From contig JADJYS010000002.1 of assembly GCA_016719645.1 (NCBI GenBank), positions 372,001 to 436,000 on the forward strand: DNA of 64,000 bases, written 5' to 3'. The translations under genes and the position numbers were made by a program. The stretch's first letter is position 1; each line of letters begins with the position of its first letter. This DNA comes from a bacterium (GTDB taxonomy: Bacteria > Krumholzibacteriota > Krumholzibacteriia > LZORAL124-64-63). Below the pieces are notes generated by a model. That model was not told where the DNA came from, did no database searches, and worked only from the letters and a program-made list of their open reading frames with translations. Shown piece by piece: positions 39,888 through 48,315 of the stretch.

Positions 39888-41643
39888 ATGAAGCCGCCGA
39901 CGCCCGTGAACGTCCCGCCGACCGCCAGCTCCCGCGGCGCGCGGCTGGGCTGGCTGGCCGTCGGGCTGCTGTGCGTCGGCCTGCTGGGACCGGCCTGGTC
40001 GGACCCCAGCCGCCTGGCGCCCGGGCCGTACGGCGGCGTCGACGCGCTGCTGCAGGCGGGCCTGCTCGAATGGAACGCGCGCCACTGGTGGCAGCCCGCG
40101 CTCTGGCCGCACCTCCCCATCTTCCATCCCGCGCGCGACGTCATCGCCGCCATGGACTCCCTGCTCGGACAGTCGCTGGCCGTCCTGCCCTGGCGGCCGC
40201 TGCTCCCGACGGTCGCCGCGCGCTACAACGCGGCGCTGCTGTCGAGCCTGGCGCTCGCCGCCGTCGCGATGGCCTGGCTGTGGCGCGCGGCGGGCGGGGC
40301 GCGGGTCGCGGCGCCGGTCGCCGCGCTGGCGCTGCTGGGCGCCCCCATGACGCTCGCCCACCTCGGGCACCTCAACCAGCTGCCGCCGCCCGGCATTCCC
40401 GCCGCCGCCGCCGCCCTGGCCTGGGCGGCCGCGCTGCACCGCAGCGGCCGCTCGCCCCGCCGAGCCTGGTGGGCGCTGGCCGCCGTCCTGTCGGTACAGG
40501 CGATCTGGGGGTGGTACGGCTTCGCCGAGGCGCTGCTGATGGCGACCTGCCTGCTGGTCGCCGGGATCATCCCGCGCGGCGGTGAACGGGGCGCCAGACG
40601 CCGCCTCCTGCGGGGGATGGCCTGGCCGGCGCTGGCGGGCGCGGTCGTCGTCGCCCTGGCCGCTTGGCCGTATCTGCGCGTCGCGTCCCGCGAATCGGAC
40701 CTACGAGCGAACGCTCAGCGAGGTAAGGTGGTACAGCGCGGACTTCGAGCATCTTCTCAACACAGGCGCGCACCGCGCGGGGCCTGCCGACTGGCTGGGC
40801 CGCGGGCCCGATGCCGCGACGCGGGAGGCGCGGGCGCCGCGCCAGGTGCTGCACCCGGGCTGGATCGCCCTGGCCCTGGCCGCCTGGGGTTGGCGGTGCC
40901 GGCGCGATCTCACGCCGTCCCAACGCCGCCTCGGGACCGGCCTGCTGTGGGCCGGCGCCTGCGGCCTGCTCCTGGCGTTCGGGGATTCGGTCGGCCTCCC
41001 GGGCACCGACCGGCGCTTGCCGCTGCCCCTGGGCTGGCTGCACGCGGTCTTCCCGCCGGCCCGGGCCTTCCGGGCCGCCTGGCGTTTCGGGCAACTGGCG
41101 ACCATCGCGGCGGCTTGGTGGGCGGCGGCGGGCTGGCTCCTGTTGCCGGGCCACGCCGGCGGCGCGCGCCGGTGGCGCCGGCTGCTGCCCGCGGCGGTCG
41201 TGCTGGCGCTGTTGGTGGAGTCCTGGCCGGCGCGGGTGCCCGCCGTCGCGATTCCCGATGCGGGCCGGCCGCCGGCGGGGGTGCGGGAGGGCGCGGTCCT
41301 GACGCTGCCCGCGCCGCCGGACGTGCACGCGGAAGACGCGCGGGAGGCCGCCTGGCTGCTGCGCGCGCTGGCCACCGGGCGGGCCGTCACCGGCGGCGCC
41401 TCGGGGTGGGTGCCGCCCGTCGCGGCGGCCCTGCGACGCGACCTGGCGGCCTGCGAGCGGGGGGAACTGGACCCGGGTCCCCTGCTGGCGCGCCTGCGGG
41501 CCGGCGGCGTGACCTCGGCCGAGATGCGCGCGGACGATCCCGACCCGCGCCTGGCATTCTGGCGGGAGGCGCTGCGGGCGGCGGGCGCCGTGGCGCGCCC
41601 GCCGATCGCGGGCGACGGCTTCGAGGCCTGGGACTGGCCGTAG
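39888..41643 (+). CDS. Polytopic membrane protein, glycosyltransferase (GT-C/YfhO)-like, one apparent frameshift
   Basis: About 585 residues once a one-base shift near 40695 is allowed. The N-terminal frame has a membrane segment then an extracytoplasmic loop with GPYGGVDALLQAGLLEWNARHWW. A series of 8-10 hydrophobic helices follows, crossing into the second frame at RTYERTLSEVRWYSADFEHLL. This combination (acidic first loop, many helices, E-V-x-x-Y-S-A segment, soluble C-terminal domain) recalls GT-C-like integral membrane glycosyltransferases, but I see no decisive catalytic motif. It starts 14 bp after the sulfatase-like gene, which suggests a joint role in modifying a lipid-linked or surface glycan. 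Confidence 0.7.
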
Positions 41644-41651
41644 GCGGGCGG

Positions 41652-41870
41652 CTACAGGGATTCGACGGACCGGACCTCGGGGATCTCTTCGCGCAGGCGG
41701 GCTTCGATGCCGTGCTTGAGCGTCATGGTCGACATGGGGCAGGAGCCGCAGGCGCCCTTGAGCCGGACCGTCACGATGCCGTCGCTGTAGTCGATGAACT
41801 CGACGTCGCCGCCGTCGGCCTGCAGCGCGGGGCGGACCTTGTCGAGCACCTGGCGGATCTTCTGTTCCAT
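41652..41870 (-). CDS. NifU C-terminal-domain (Nfu-like) Fe-S cluster scaffold
   Basis: A complete 72-residue stand-alone Nfu domain: MEQKIRQVLDKVRPALQADG leads to the cluster-binding Cys41-x2-Cys44 in GACGSCPMSTMTLKHG. Such proteins hold a transient [4Fe-4S] cluster, bridged between two monomers, for delivery to targets such as complex I, whose Fe-S subunits are encoded nearby. It is monocistronic with its own promoter, and convergent with the membrane protein gene (8 bp between stops). Confidence 0.93.
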   Translation of the reverse strand: MEQKIRQVLDKVRPALQADGGDVEFIDYSDGIVTVRLKGACGSCPMSTMTLKHGIEARLREEIPEVRSVESL

Positions 41871-41895
41871 CGTGTGTCCTTTCCGGAAGCTGGCG

Positions 41896-41937
41896 TGGGG
41901 ACCGTCCCCAAGCTAGCTTTCGGCCGCAGGATGTCAA
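41896..41937 (-). promoter_or_regulatory. nifU-like gene promoter with a palindrome at the start site
   Basis: Minus-strand TTGACA (41932-41937) and TAGCTT (41910-41915) with a 16-bp spacer. The perfect 15-bp palindrome TGGGGACCGTCCCCA (41896-41910) covers the predicted transcription start, where a repressor would block initiation; it could also be the first hairpin of the mRNA. Confidence 0.45.
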
Positions 41938-41965
41938 CCGCGCCGCCGACGGCGCCGGGAGGTTC

Positions 41966-42850
41966 ATGCACACGCCGCCGCGGCACAGCCGCTTCGCCGA
42001 CGAGCTCGCCCGGCTCCGGGACATCGCGCTCGCCGCGGGCGCGCTCCAGCAGGAGGGGCGCGGCCGCCGCCGCGACATCGACTACAAGTCGGCCACCGAC
42101 ATGGTGACCGACGTGGACCGGCGCGTCGAGGCCTTCCTGCTGGAGCGGCTCGGGGAGGACTTCCCCCGCGACGGCGTGCGCGCCGAGGAGGGGGCCGGCC
42201 GGCCCGGCGAGGGCGACCGCGTCTGGCACGTCGATCCGCTGGACGGCACCACGAACTACGTGCACGGGCACCCGTTCTACGCCGTGTCGCTGGGCTGCGC
42301 CGACGCCGACGGGCCTCTGCTGGGCGCCGTCTTCGCCCCCGAGCTCGACGAGCTCTACCTGGCCAGCCGCGGCGGCGGCGCCACGCTCGCGCGGCCGGGC
42401 CGGGGCGAGCCCGCGCGACCGCTCGCGCTGGCCGGGCCGGTGGCGCTGGAGCGCGCCCTGCTGGCCACCGGCTTCCCCTACGAGCGCGGCGAGGTCGCCG
42501 CGCTGAACTGCGACCTCGTGAAGGACTTCCTGCTGCGGCGCTGCCACGACATCCGCCGGGGGGGGAGCGCCGCCCTCGACCTCTGCCACGTGGCGGCCGG
42601 TCGGCTCGACGGATACTGGGAGTTCCGGCTGCAGCCGTGGGACGTCGCGGCGGGGGTGCTCGTGGCGCGCGAGGCCGGCGCCGTGGTGACCGACCTCGAC
42701 GGCGGCCCCGACGCGCTCCACGGCCGCCACGTGCTGGCCGCCGCGCCCGGCCTGCACGCCGTGATGCTCGGCATCATCCGCGCCGGCGCGGCCGGCCACG
42801 GGCTGCTGCGGGACGACGGAACCGTGGCCGCGCCGCCGCGTGCGCCGTAG
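41966..42850 (+). CDS. Inositol monophosphatase family phosphatase
   Basis: A 294-residue Mg-dependent phosphatase. Metal ligands occur in order: Glu in VRAEEGAG, the signature VDPLDGTTNYVHG, and Asp in the C-terminal LQPWDVAAGVLVAREAGA. The fold and length match SuhB/IMPase, CysQ and histidinol-phosphatase relatives; the substrate is not fixed by the motifs. No strong Shine-Dalgarno is seen, though GGGAGG stands six bases before ATG 41966. It is divergent from the nifU-like gene. Confidence 0.92.
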   Translation: MHTPPRHSRFADELARLRDIALAAGALQQEGRGRRRDIDYKSATDMVTDVDRRVEAFLLERLGEDFPRDGVRAEEGAGRPGEGDRVWHVDPLDGTTNYVHGHPFYAVSLGCADADGPLLGAVFAPELDELYLASRGGGATLARPGRGEPARPLALAGPVALERALLATGFPYERGEVAALNCDLVKDFLLRRCHDIRRGGSAALDLCHVAAGRLDGYWEFRLQPWDVAAGVLVAREAGAVVTDLDGGPDALHGRHVLAAAPGLHAVMLGIIRAGAAGHGLLRDDGTVAAPPRAP

Positions 42851-42853
42851 ATT
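42825..42853 (+). promoter_or_regulatory. Possible promoter of the lipoprotein gene
   Basis: TAGATT (42848-42853) has the weak -35 candidate TGGCCG (42825-42830) 17 bp upstream. It lies within the last codons of the phosphatase gene, so read-through from that gene is an alternative. Confidence 0.28.
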
Positions 42854-42911
42854 CAGATTCCCGGAGACGGGCGCTCACCGCCGCCGCCAGCTTCCAGCCC
42901 TCGGGAGGATC

Positions 42912-43697
42912 ATGCTCCGCAATTCGCCGCCGCTCAAGGATTCCCGCCGCGCCGTCCGGGCGTTCGCCCGGGCCGGCCTGCTAGCGTCGCTGCTGCCGCT
43001 GGTCGCCGGCTGCGGCGGCTCCCGGGTCGAATTCCCCTACTCGCGCGAGTCGCTGGTCTTCCCGCCGTCCCAGTCGCGCCTGCCGCGGATCCAGCTGCTG
43101 CCGGTCGCGGACGCGCGGCCCCCCGCGCAGCGCGAGGGACAGGGCCACTTCGTCGGCATCACGTTCCCGGACGACGCCAGCTGGAACCGCCCGGTGACGG
43201 AGATGTACCGCGGCGCCCTGCTGCAGGACATCGAGCAGACCAGCCTGGCCGAAGCGGTGCCGCTGTCGACCCAGGCGGACTACACGCTCGAGGCCACGGT
43301 CCACTCGTTCCACTGCCGGATGGAGCGCAGCGGCCTGGCCTACGCCCTGCCGGTGGGGGTCGGGCTGGTCGGGGGCTTCTTCTGGGGCGACGACGCGTCG
43401 TCGAAGGTGAAGCGGGGGCTCGTGCTGGCGGTCGCGGCCATGGGCGCCCTGCCGGCGCCGCTGCGGCTGCGCGCGGAGGCGGAGGTCGAACTCGTCCTGC
43501 GCGATCGCGCCGGCCGGGAGCTGTGGCGGCAGGACTGCCTCGGCGAGATCGTCGACGACGCGGGGGAGCCGGTGGTGTCGCGGCGCGACGCCCACTTCGC
43601 GCAGCGCCTGCTGCCGCAGGCCGTCAAGCGCTGCAACGCCTGCCTGCTCGGGCAGCTGCGGCAATGGCTGACGGAGCACCCGCTGGACGGCGGCTAG
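42912..43697 (+). CDS. Lipoprotein of unknown function
   Basis: 261 residues from ATG 42912, eight bases after GGGAGG. A signal peptide ends in the lipobox LVAGC, followed by GGS, so the mature protein is lipid-anchored. The body (IQLLPVADARP, then FPDDASWNRPVTEMYRGAL) and a glycine-rich hydrophobic stretch near residue 160 (GLAYALPVGVGLVGGFFWG) are coherent, but I recognise no family. The early LLPVADAR segment followed by a region of the type found in small outer-membrane-complex lipoproteins hints at an envelope assembly factor. Convergent with the PIN-PhoH gene, 13 bp between stops. Confidence 0.75.
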   Translation: MLRNSPPLKDSRRAVRAFARAGLLASLLPLVAGCGGSRVEFPYSRESLVFPPSQSRLPRIQLLPVADARPPAQREGQGHFVGITFPDDASWNRPVTEMYRGALLQDIEQTSLAEAVPLSTQADYTLEATVHSFHCRMERSGLAYALPVGVGLVGGFFWGDDASSKVKRGLVLAVAAMGALPAPLRLRAEAEVELVLRDRAGRELWRQDCLGEIVDDAGEPVVSRRDAHFAQRLLPQAVKRCNACLLGQLRQWLTEHPLDGG

Positions 43698-43710
43698 CCC
43701 GGGCGGCCGC

Positions 43711-45051
43711 CTACAGCAGGTCCGCGGCGAGGCTCGCCAGCCGGCTGCGCTCGCTCTTGGCCAGCGTGATGTGGCCGTAGATCGGCTGGTCCTTGAACCG
43801 CTCCACGACGTAGGTCAACCCGTTGCTCGAGGCGTCCAGGTACGGGTTGTCGATCTGGTAGGCGTCCCCGGTCAGCACGACCTTCGAGTCGTGGCCGGCG
43901 CGGCTGACCACGGTCTTGATCTCGTGGGGCGTCAGGTTCTGCGCCTCGTCGATGATGATGAACAGCTTCGGCAGGCTGCGGCCGCGGATGTAGGTCACGG
44001 CCTCGACCTCGATCACGCCGGTGTCGAACAGGTAGTCCACCTTGTCCCCCGACTGCTCCATCTGCGGGTCGACCAGGTACTGCAGATTGTCGAAGATCGG
44101 CTCCATCCAGCTCGCCAGCTTCTCCTCCTTGGAACCCGGCAGGTAGCCGATGTCCCGCCCCAGCGGCATGATCGGCCGCGAGACCATGATCCGTCGGTAG
44201 ACCTTCTGCTCGGCCACCTTGTGCAGGCCGACGGCCAGGGCGAGCAGCGTCTTGCCGGTGCCGGCCTGGCCCAGCATCGAGACCAGCTGGATGTCGTCGC
44301 GCAGCAGCAGCTCCAGCGCGAAGTGCTGCTGCAGGTTCAGCGCCTGCAGGCCCCAGGGCCGCGTCTCCTCGTGCACCAGCTTCTCGACCCGCTTGCCGAC
44401 GGCGTTCCAGATGCCCAGCGCCGTCTGCTTGGGGTTGACCTCGTTGCGCAGCAGGATGCCCTCGTTGGGGTGGAAGTCGCCGGGCACCTCGGCCGCGCCC
44501 GTCGCGTAGAACTGCGCGATCAGGTCGGCGCCGCAGTCGACCTCGGTCCAGCCCGTGTAGAGCTCGTCGAAGTTGACGGTGCTGCGCTGCAGGTCCTCCG
44601 AGCGCACGCCCAGGGCGTCGCCCTTGACGCGGGCGTTGAGGTCCTTGGTGATGAACCGGACGTCGACGCCCTCCTGGCTGAGGTAGAGGGCGGCGCCGAG
44701 GATGCGGTTGTCGGGGATGGCGCGGTCCATGCCCGTGGGCAGCCGGTCCGCGTAGTTGTCGACCAGCACGAACAGCTTGCCGCCGCCGGGCAGCGGGACG
44801 CCCTCGCGCAGGGGGCCGCGCTGGCGCAGCTCGTCGATGGTCCGGATCACGCGGCGCGCGTTGCGGCCGCGCTCGTCGTTCTCCCGCTTGAAGCGGTCCA
44901 GCTCCTCCAGAACGTCGACGGTCAGGATGATGTGGTGTTCGTCGAAGGCTTCCAGGGCCGTCGCGTCGTGCAGCAGCACGTTGGTGTCCAGCAGGAAGCA
45001 GGGGCCGGTCATGGCGGAGATCTTGATGCCGTTCAGGCCGTGTGCGGACAT
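43711..45051 (-). CDS. PIN-PhoH fusion protein (PhoH2 family) RNA helicase/nuclease
   Basis: A 446-residue fusion. The N-terminal PIN nuclease domain (about 17-150) has its first acidic residue in LLDTNVLLHD (Asp22) and further acidic residues in VLEELDRFK and FITKDLNAR. The PhoH P-loop ATPase domain (about 235-446) has Walker A GQAGTGKTLL (261-270) and Walker B LFIIIDEAQN (363-372). PhoH2 proteins unwind and cut RNA in an ATP-dependent way; in mycobacteria they pair with a small antitoxin. No small antitoxin-like gene precedes this one: the upstream region is the glnA promoter zone. ATG 45051 follows GGAGGG. Confidence 0.93.
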   Translation of the reverse strand: MSAHGLNGIKISAMTGPCFLLDTNVLLHDATALEAFDEHHIILTVDVLEELDRFKRENDERGRNARRVIRTIDELRQRGPLREGVPLPGGGKLFVLVDNYADRLPTGMDRAIPDNRILGAALYLSQEGVDVRFITKDLNARVKGDALGVRSEDLQRSTVNFDELYTGWTEVDCGADLIAQFYATGAAEVPGDFHPNEGILLRNEVNPKQTALGIWNAVGKRVEKLVHEETRPWGLQALNLQQHFALELLLRDDIQLVSMLGQAGTGKTLLALAVGLHKVAEQKVYRRIMVSRPIMPLGRDIGYLPGSKEEKLASWMEPIFDNLQYLVDPQMEQSGDKVDYLFDTGVIEVEAVTYIRGRSLPKLFIIIDEAQNLTPHEIKTVVSRAGHDSKVVLTGDAYQIDNPYLDASSNGLTYVVERFKDQPIYGHITLAKSERSRLASLAADLL

Positions 45052-45099
45052 GCGGACCCTCCTTGGTCGTCGCCGGCGCCCTCCTGGCGCCCGGAAACG

Positions 45100-45128
45100 A
45101 GGCTAGCACGGCCTCGCGGGGCGGTCGA
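45100..45128 (-). promoter_or_regulatory. Promoter of the PIN-PhoH gene
   Basis: Minus-strand TCGACC (45123-45128) and TAGCCT (45100-45105) with a 17-bp spacer, about 49 bp before the ATG. Confidence 0.38.
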
Positions 45129-45209
45129 CGCCGATTCGAGGCGTCGGCGGCCGGTGGCGCCCCTACGCAATGAACGATAAAAATCCGTAAATTATGACTA
45201 AATATATCC

Positions 45210-45236
45210 TGGACAATGCCGAAAACATGGTATAAT
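45210..45236 (+). promoter_or_regulatory. Promoter of glnA
   Basis: A perfect -10 TATAAT (45231-45236) with TGGACA (45210-45215) at a short 15-bp spacing, inside an A/T-rich island (about 45167-45300) unlike the rest of the window. The leader is about 85 nt. I see no sigma-54 type GG/GC pair. Confidence 0.42.
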
Positions 45237-45327
45237 AATGGCTGGTCGACTTCGTAAAACTGCAGAAAATGCAAGAATCAGCCGTCACTCGATAAGGTCA
45301 CCCCGGTCCGCAGAGAAGGAGCGTCCC

Positions 45328-46722
45328 ATGTCCGAGAAGGAAAGCGTCTTTCTGAAGCCCTTCGCCGACGGCGTCATCGCGCCGGAGAGCGAGCGCAAGG
45401 CCCTGCTCGAGCGCATGAAGAAGGACAAGGTGCGCTTCCTGCGCCTGATGTTCACCGACGTGCTCGGCCACAACAAGAACGTCGAGGTGCCCGAGGGCCA
45501 GATCGAGAAGGCCCTGCAGGGCGAGATCATGTTCGACGGCTCGTCGATCGAGGGGTTCACCCGGATCGAGGAGTCGGACATGCTGCTGGTGCCCGACCTG
45601 AACAGCTACGCGGTCTTCCCCTTCGAGGGGATCCAGGGCCGCGAGGCCCGCCTGATCTGCGACGTGTACAACTGCGACCGCTCGCCCTTCTCCGGCTGCC
45701 CGCGCCTGACGCTGCGCCGCACCATCGCGCGCTTCGCGGCCCTGGGCCTGCACCCGGTCTGCGGCCCCGAGGTGGAGTTCTTCCTCTTCGAGCGCGACGA
45801 GCAGGGCGCGCCGACCGTCCGCACGCACGACAAGGGCGGCTACTTCGACCTGCTCCCCATCGACAAGGGGGAGGAGTGCCGCCGCGACATCGTCAACGTG
45901 CTCGAGAAGATCGGCTTCGAGATCGAGGCCGCCCACCACGAGGTGGCCCCCGGCCAGCACGAGATCGACTTCAAGTACGCCGACGCCCTGCAATCGGCCG
46001 ATTTCGTGATGACCTTTAAGATGATCGTCAAGAAGATCGCCCTGGACTACAACCTGCACGCGACCTTCATGCCCAAGCCCATCTTCGGCGAGAACGGCTC
46101 CGGCATGCACGTCCACCAGTCGCTGTTCCAGGACCGCCGCGGGAAGCTCGAGAACGCGTTCTACGACCCCAAGGCGCCGTACGAGCTGAGCGACATGGCC
46201 CGCTGGTACATCGGCGGCATCCTGCACCACGCGCGGGCCTTCGCGGCGATCACCAACCCCCTGGTCAACTCCTACAAGCGCCTGGTGCCGGGCTACGAGG
46301 CCCCGGTGAACGTCGCCTGGAGCGAGCACAACCGCTCGCCGCTGGCCCGGGTGCCCGCCCGCCGCGGCGTCGGCACGCGCGTCGAGGTCCGCATGCCGGA
46401 CCCGAGCTGCAACCCCTACCTCGCCTTCGCCGTGATGCTGGCTTCCGGCCTGGACGGCATCGAGCAGCAGCGCGACGCCGGGGAGCCGGTCAACAAGAAC
46501 ATCTTCACCATGAGCGACCGCGAGAAGGCCCGGCTGCGCATCACGCAGCTGCCCGGGAACCTGGGGGAGGCCCTGGTCGTCTTCCGCAAGGACCCGCTGA
46601 TGCGCGAGGTGCTCGGCGACCACGTCTTCCACCACTACATCGACCACAAGCAGAGCGTCTGGCAGGACTACATCTCCCAGGTGCACCCCTGGGAGCTGGA
46701 CCGCTACCTGACCGCGCACTGA
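45328..46722 (+). CDS. glnA: Type I glutamine synthetase, GSI-alpha-like
   Basis: A 464-residue enzyme making glutamine from glutamate, ammonia and ATP. The signature segments are present: MFDGSSIEGFTRIEESDM, GPEVEFFLFE, HHEVAPGQHEIDFKY, GSGMHVHQSLF, NRSPLARVPA and EVRMPDPSCNPYLAFAVML. Where GSI-beta enzymes carry the adenylylated Tyr in a KNLYDLP loop, this protein has KNIFTMSDREK with Phe393 and no 25-residue insertion, so it is of the alpha type and cannot be adenylylated there. Control would be by feedback or transcription instead. ATG 45328 has AGAAGGAG upstream. A terminator hairpin follows. Confidence 0.96.
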   Translation: MSEKESVFLKPFADGVIAPESERKALLERMKKDKVRFLRLMFTDVLGHNKNVEVPEGQIEKALQGEIMFDGSSIEGFTRIEESDMLLVPDLNSYAVFPFEGIQGREARLICDVYNCDRSPFSGCPRLTLRRTIARFAALGLHPVCGPEVEFFLFERDEQGAPTVRTHDKGGYFDLLPIDKGEECRRDIVNVLEKIGFEIEAAHHEVAPGQHEIDFKYADALQSADFVMTFKMIVKKIALDYNLHATFMPKPIFGENGSGMHVHQSLFQDRRGKLENAFYDPKAPYELSDMARWYIGGILHHARAFAAITNPLVNSYKRLVPGYEAPVNVAWSEHNRSPLARVPARRGVGTRVEVRMPDPSCNPYLAFAVMLASGLDGIEQQRDAGEPVNKNIFTMSDREKARLRITQLPGNLGEALVVFRKDPLMREVLGDHVFHHYIDHKQSVWQDYISQVHPWELDRYLTAH

Positions 46723-46746
46723 CCGCGTCGCGCCGCCTCGGCCCTG

Positions 46747-46776
46747 TCCGGCCGCGCCCCCCCGGGCGCGGCCGGA
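46747..46776 (+). terminator. Terminator-like hairpin after glnA
   Basis: 13-bp stem TCCGGCCGCGCCC/GGGCGCGGCCGGA around a four-base loop, 25 bp after the glnA stop. It lacks a strong T tract (TCGCGTTC follows), so efficiency is uncertain. Confidence 0.6.
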
Positions 46777-46822
46777 TCGCGTTCGCGGCGCCGCCGCCCC
46801 TTGCGCGGGCCCACACCGGCGC

Positions 46823-46851
46823 TTGTACGCTGCCGGCGGTCGCGCTAGAGT
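46823..46851 (+). promoter_or_regulatory. Promoter of the Wzy-like gene, predicted leaderless
   Basis: TTGTAC (46823-46828) and TAGAGT (46846-46851) with a 17-bp spacer. Only six bases separate the -10 from ATG 46858, so the start site should coincide with the initiation codon; there is no Shine-Dalgarno. Confidence 0.5.
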
Positions 46852-46857
46852 GCCCGC

Positions 46858-48315
46858 ATGAATCTGCGCGCACCGATCCTTCGGGGCCGGCCCCCCACGC
46901 CCGAGCAGCGGGGGGCCGGCCCCCTTCCTGGTCGCCGGGGGGCTGCGGAACGCTGGGCCGACGCCCTGCTCCTGGCCGCCCTGGCCGCCCTGCCCCTGGC
47001 CGGAGTCGGGCTGGTCTCGTTGCTGACCGGCCGCGACCCCGGCGCCGGTTTCCAGCCCTCCTACCTGCTGATGGCCGCGGCCGTGGTCCTGGCCGCCGTC
47101 GCCGACGGCCCGCGGCGGCTGCTGGCCGGATGGGCCGCGGCCGGGGGCTGGCCCTGGCTCGCCGCGGTCGGCGCGCTGGCGCTGTCCGCCCTCGGCCTGG
47201 TGCTGGCGCCCTCGCTGGCCACGCCCCAGGAGGCCTGGCTGCGGTACGCGAAGCAGGTCGTGCAGTGGGGCGTGACCGCCGTCTTCGCCCTGCACGTCGC
47301 CTGGTGGCTGCGCGGCGACGAGCGCCGCTGGCGCGCGGCGGCCGTCGCGCTGGCCGCGGGGCTGGGTTTGCAGCTGGCGTACGCCGCCTGGCAGGCCTGG
47401 GGCTTCTACCACCCCGGCGCGGCCTTCGCCTGGACCGAGGGCGTGGTCACCTCCAACGCCTCGATCCTCAGCGGCTCGGAGGAACTCTACCTCGGCCGCG
47501 GCTTCGTCGGCATCCCGCGCCTGCGCGGGACGATCTGCGAACCCCTCTACCTCGGCAACTACCTGCTGGCGGTGCTGCCGTGGCTGTGGATCGCCTGCCG
47601 CCCCGGCCGGCGCCGGGCGGCGCTGGCGGGGGCGGGGCTGGCCCTGCTGCTGCTGACCTGGTCGCGCGGCGCCTGGCTCGCGGCCGTGCTCGCGGCGGCT
47701 TGCGCGCTCGTCGCCGGCGCGCGGGCGGGCGTCCTGCCGCCGCGCCGTTTCTGGTGGCGCCCCGCGCTGGTCCTGGTCGCCGTGGCCGCCGTCGCCGTGG
47801 CGCTCACCGGCGGCGAGGGACCGCTGCTGGTCCTGCGGCGCCTGCGCCAGACCTTCAGCACCGAGGACTGGTCCAACCTCACGCGCTGGTACTCGATGCA
47901 GGCCGCCTGGCGCTGCTTCCTGGCGGCGCCCTGGACCGGCGTGGGCTGGGGGCAGTACGGCTTCCACTTCCCCCTGCTGGTCGATCCGATGGGCCTGCAG
48001 AGCCAGTTCGCCTGGCCGGTCGCGAACAACGTGGTGCTGAAGATCCTGGGCGAGACCGGCGCTCCCGGCCTGGCCGCCTTCCTGGCCGGTGTCGCCGCCA
48101 CGGGGCGCGCGGCCTGGCGCGGTCTGTCCGCGGCCGCGACCCCGGACCCGCGGCGGCGCCTGCGGCTGGTGGCGGCCGTCACCGCCGTCGTCGGCGTCTG
48201 GTCGCAACTGCTCACCTTCTCCCAGGACAACCTGCCCCACATCTGGGTGGCGCTCGGGATGCTGCTGGCGGCGGCGGCTGGCGGGCGCGGCGGCGGCGGG
48301 GAGGGGCCGTCGTGA
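46858..48315 (+). CDS. O-antigen ligase / Wzy-type polymerase family membrane protein
   Basis: A 485-residue inner-membrane protein with about 11 helices. The family core is recognisable by ALLLLTWSRGAWLAAVLA, then the large extracytoplasmic loop with LTRWYSMQAAWRCFLAAPW followed by TGVGWGQYGFHFP, a typical PF04932-type loop containing conserved Arg and Gly residues. Members either polymerise polysaccharide repeats (Wzy) or transfer glycan to lipid A or protein (WaaL-like); sequence alone rarely separates them. The following glycosyltransferase and WecA-like genes favour a role in repeat-unit polysaccharide. It starts the second polysaccharide cluster and overlaps the next gene by four bases. 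Confidence 0.85.
   Translation: MNLRAPILRGRPPTPEQRGAGPLPGRRGAAERWADALLLAALAALPLAGVGLVSLLTGRDPGAGFQPSYLLMAAAVVLAAVADGPRRLLAGWAAAGGWPWLAAVGALALSALGLVLAPSLATPQEAWLRYAKQVVQWGVTAVFALHVAWWLRGDERRWRAAAVALAAGLGLQLAYAAWQAWGFYHPGAAFAWTEGVVTSNASILSGSEELYLGRGFVGIPRLRGTICEPLYLGNYLLAVLPWLWIACRPGRRRAALAGAGLALLLLTWSRGAWLAAVLAAACALVAGARAGVLPPRRFWWRPALVLVAVAAVAVALTGGEGPLLVLRRLRQTFSTEDWSNLTRWYSMQAAWRCFLAAPWTGVGWGQYGFHFPLLVDPMGLQSQFAWPVANNVVLKILGETGAPGLAAFLAGVAATGRAAWRGLSAAATPDPRRRLRLVAAVTAVVGVWSQLLTFSQDNLPHIWVALGMLLAAAAGGRGGGGEGPS

Noticed and set aside
43711..45051. PhoH2 toxin-antitoxin operon
   Set aside because: No small antitoxin-like frame with an RBS precedes the gene; the upstream DNA is the divergent glnA promoter region.
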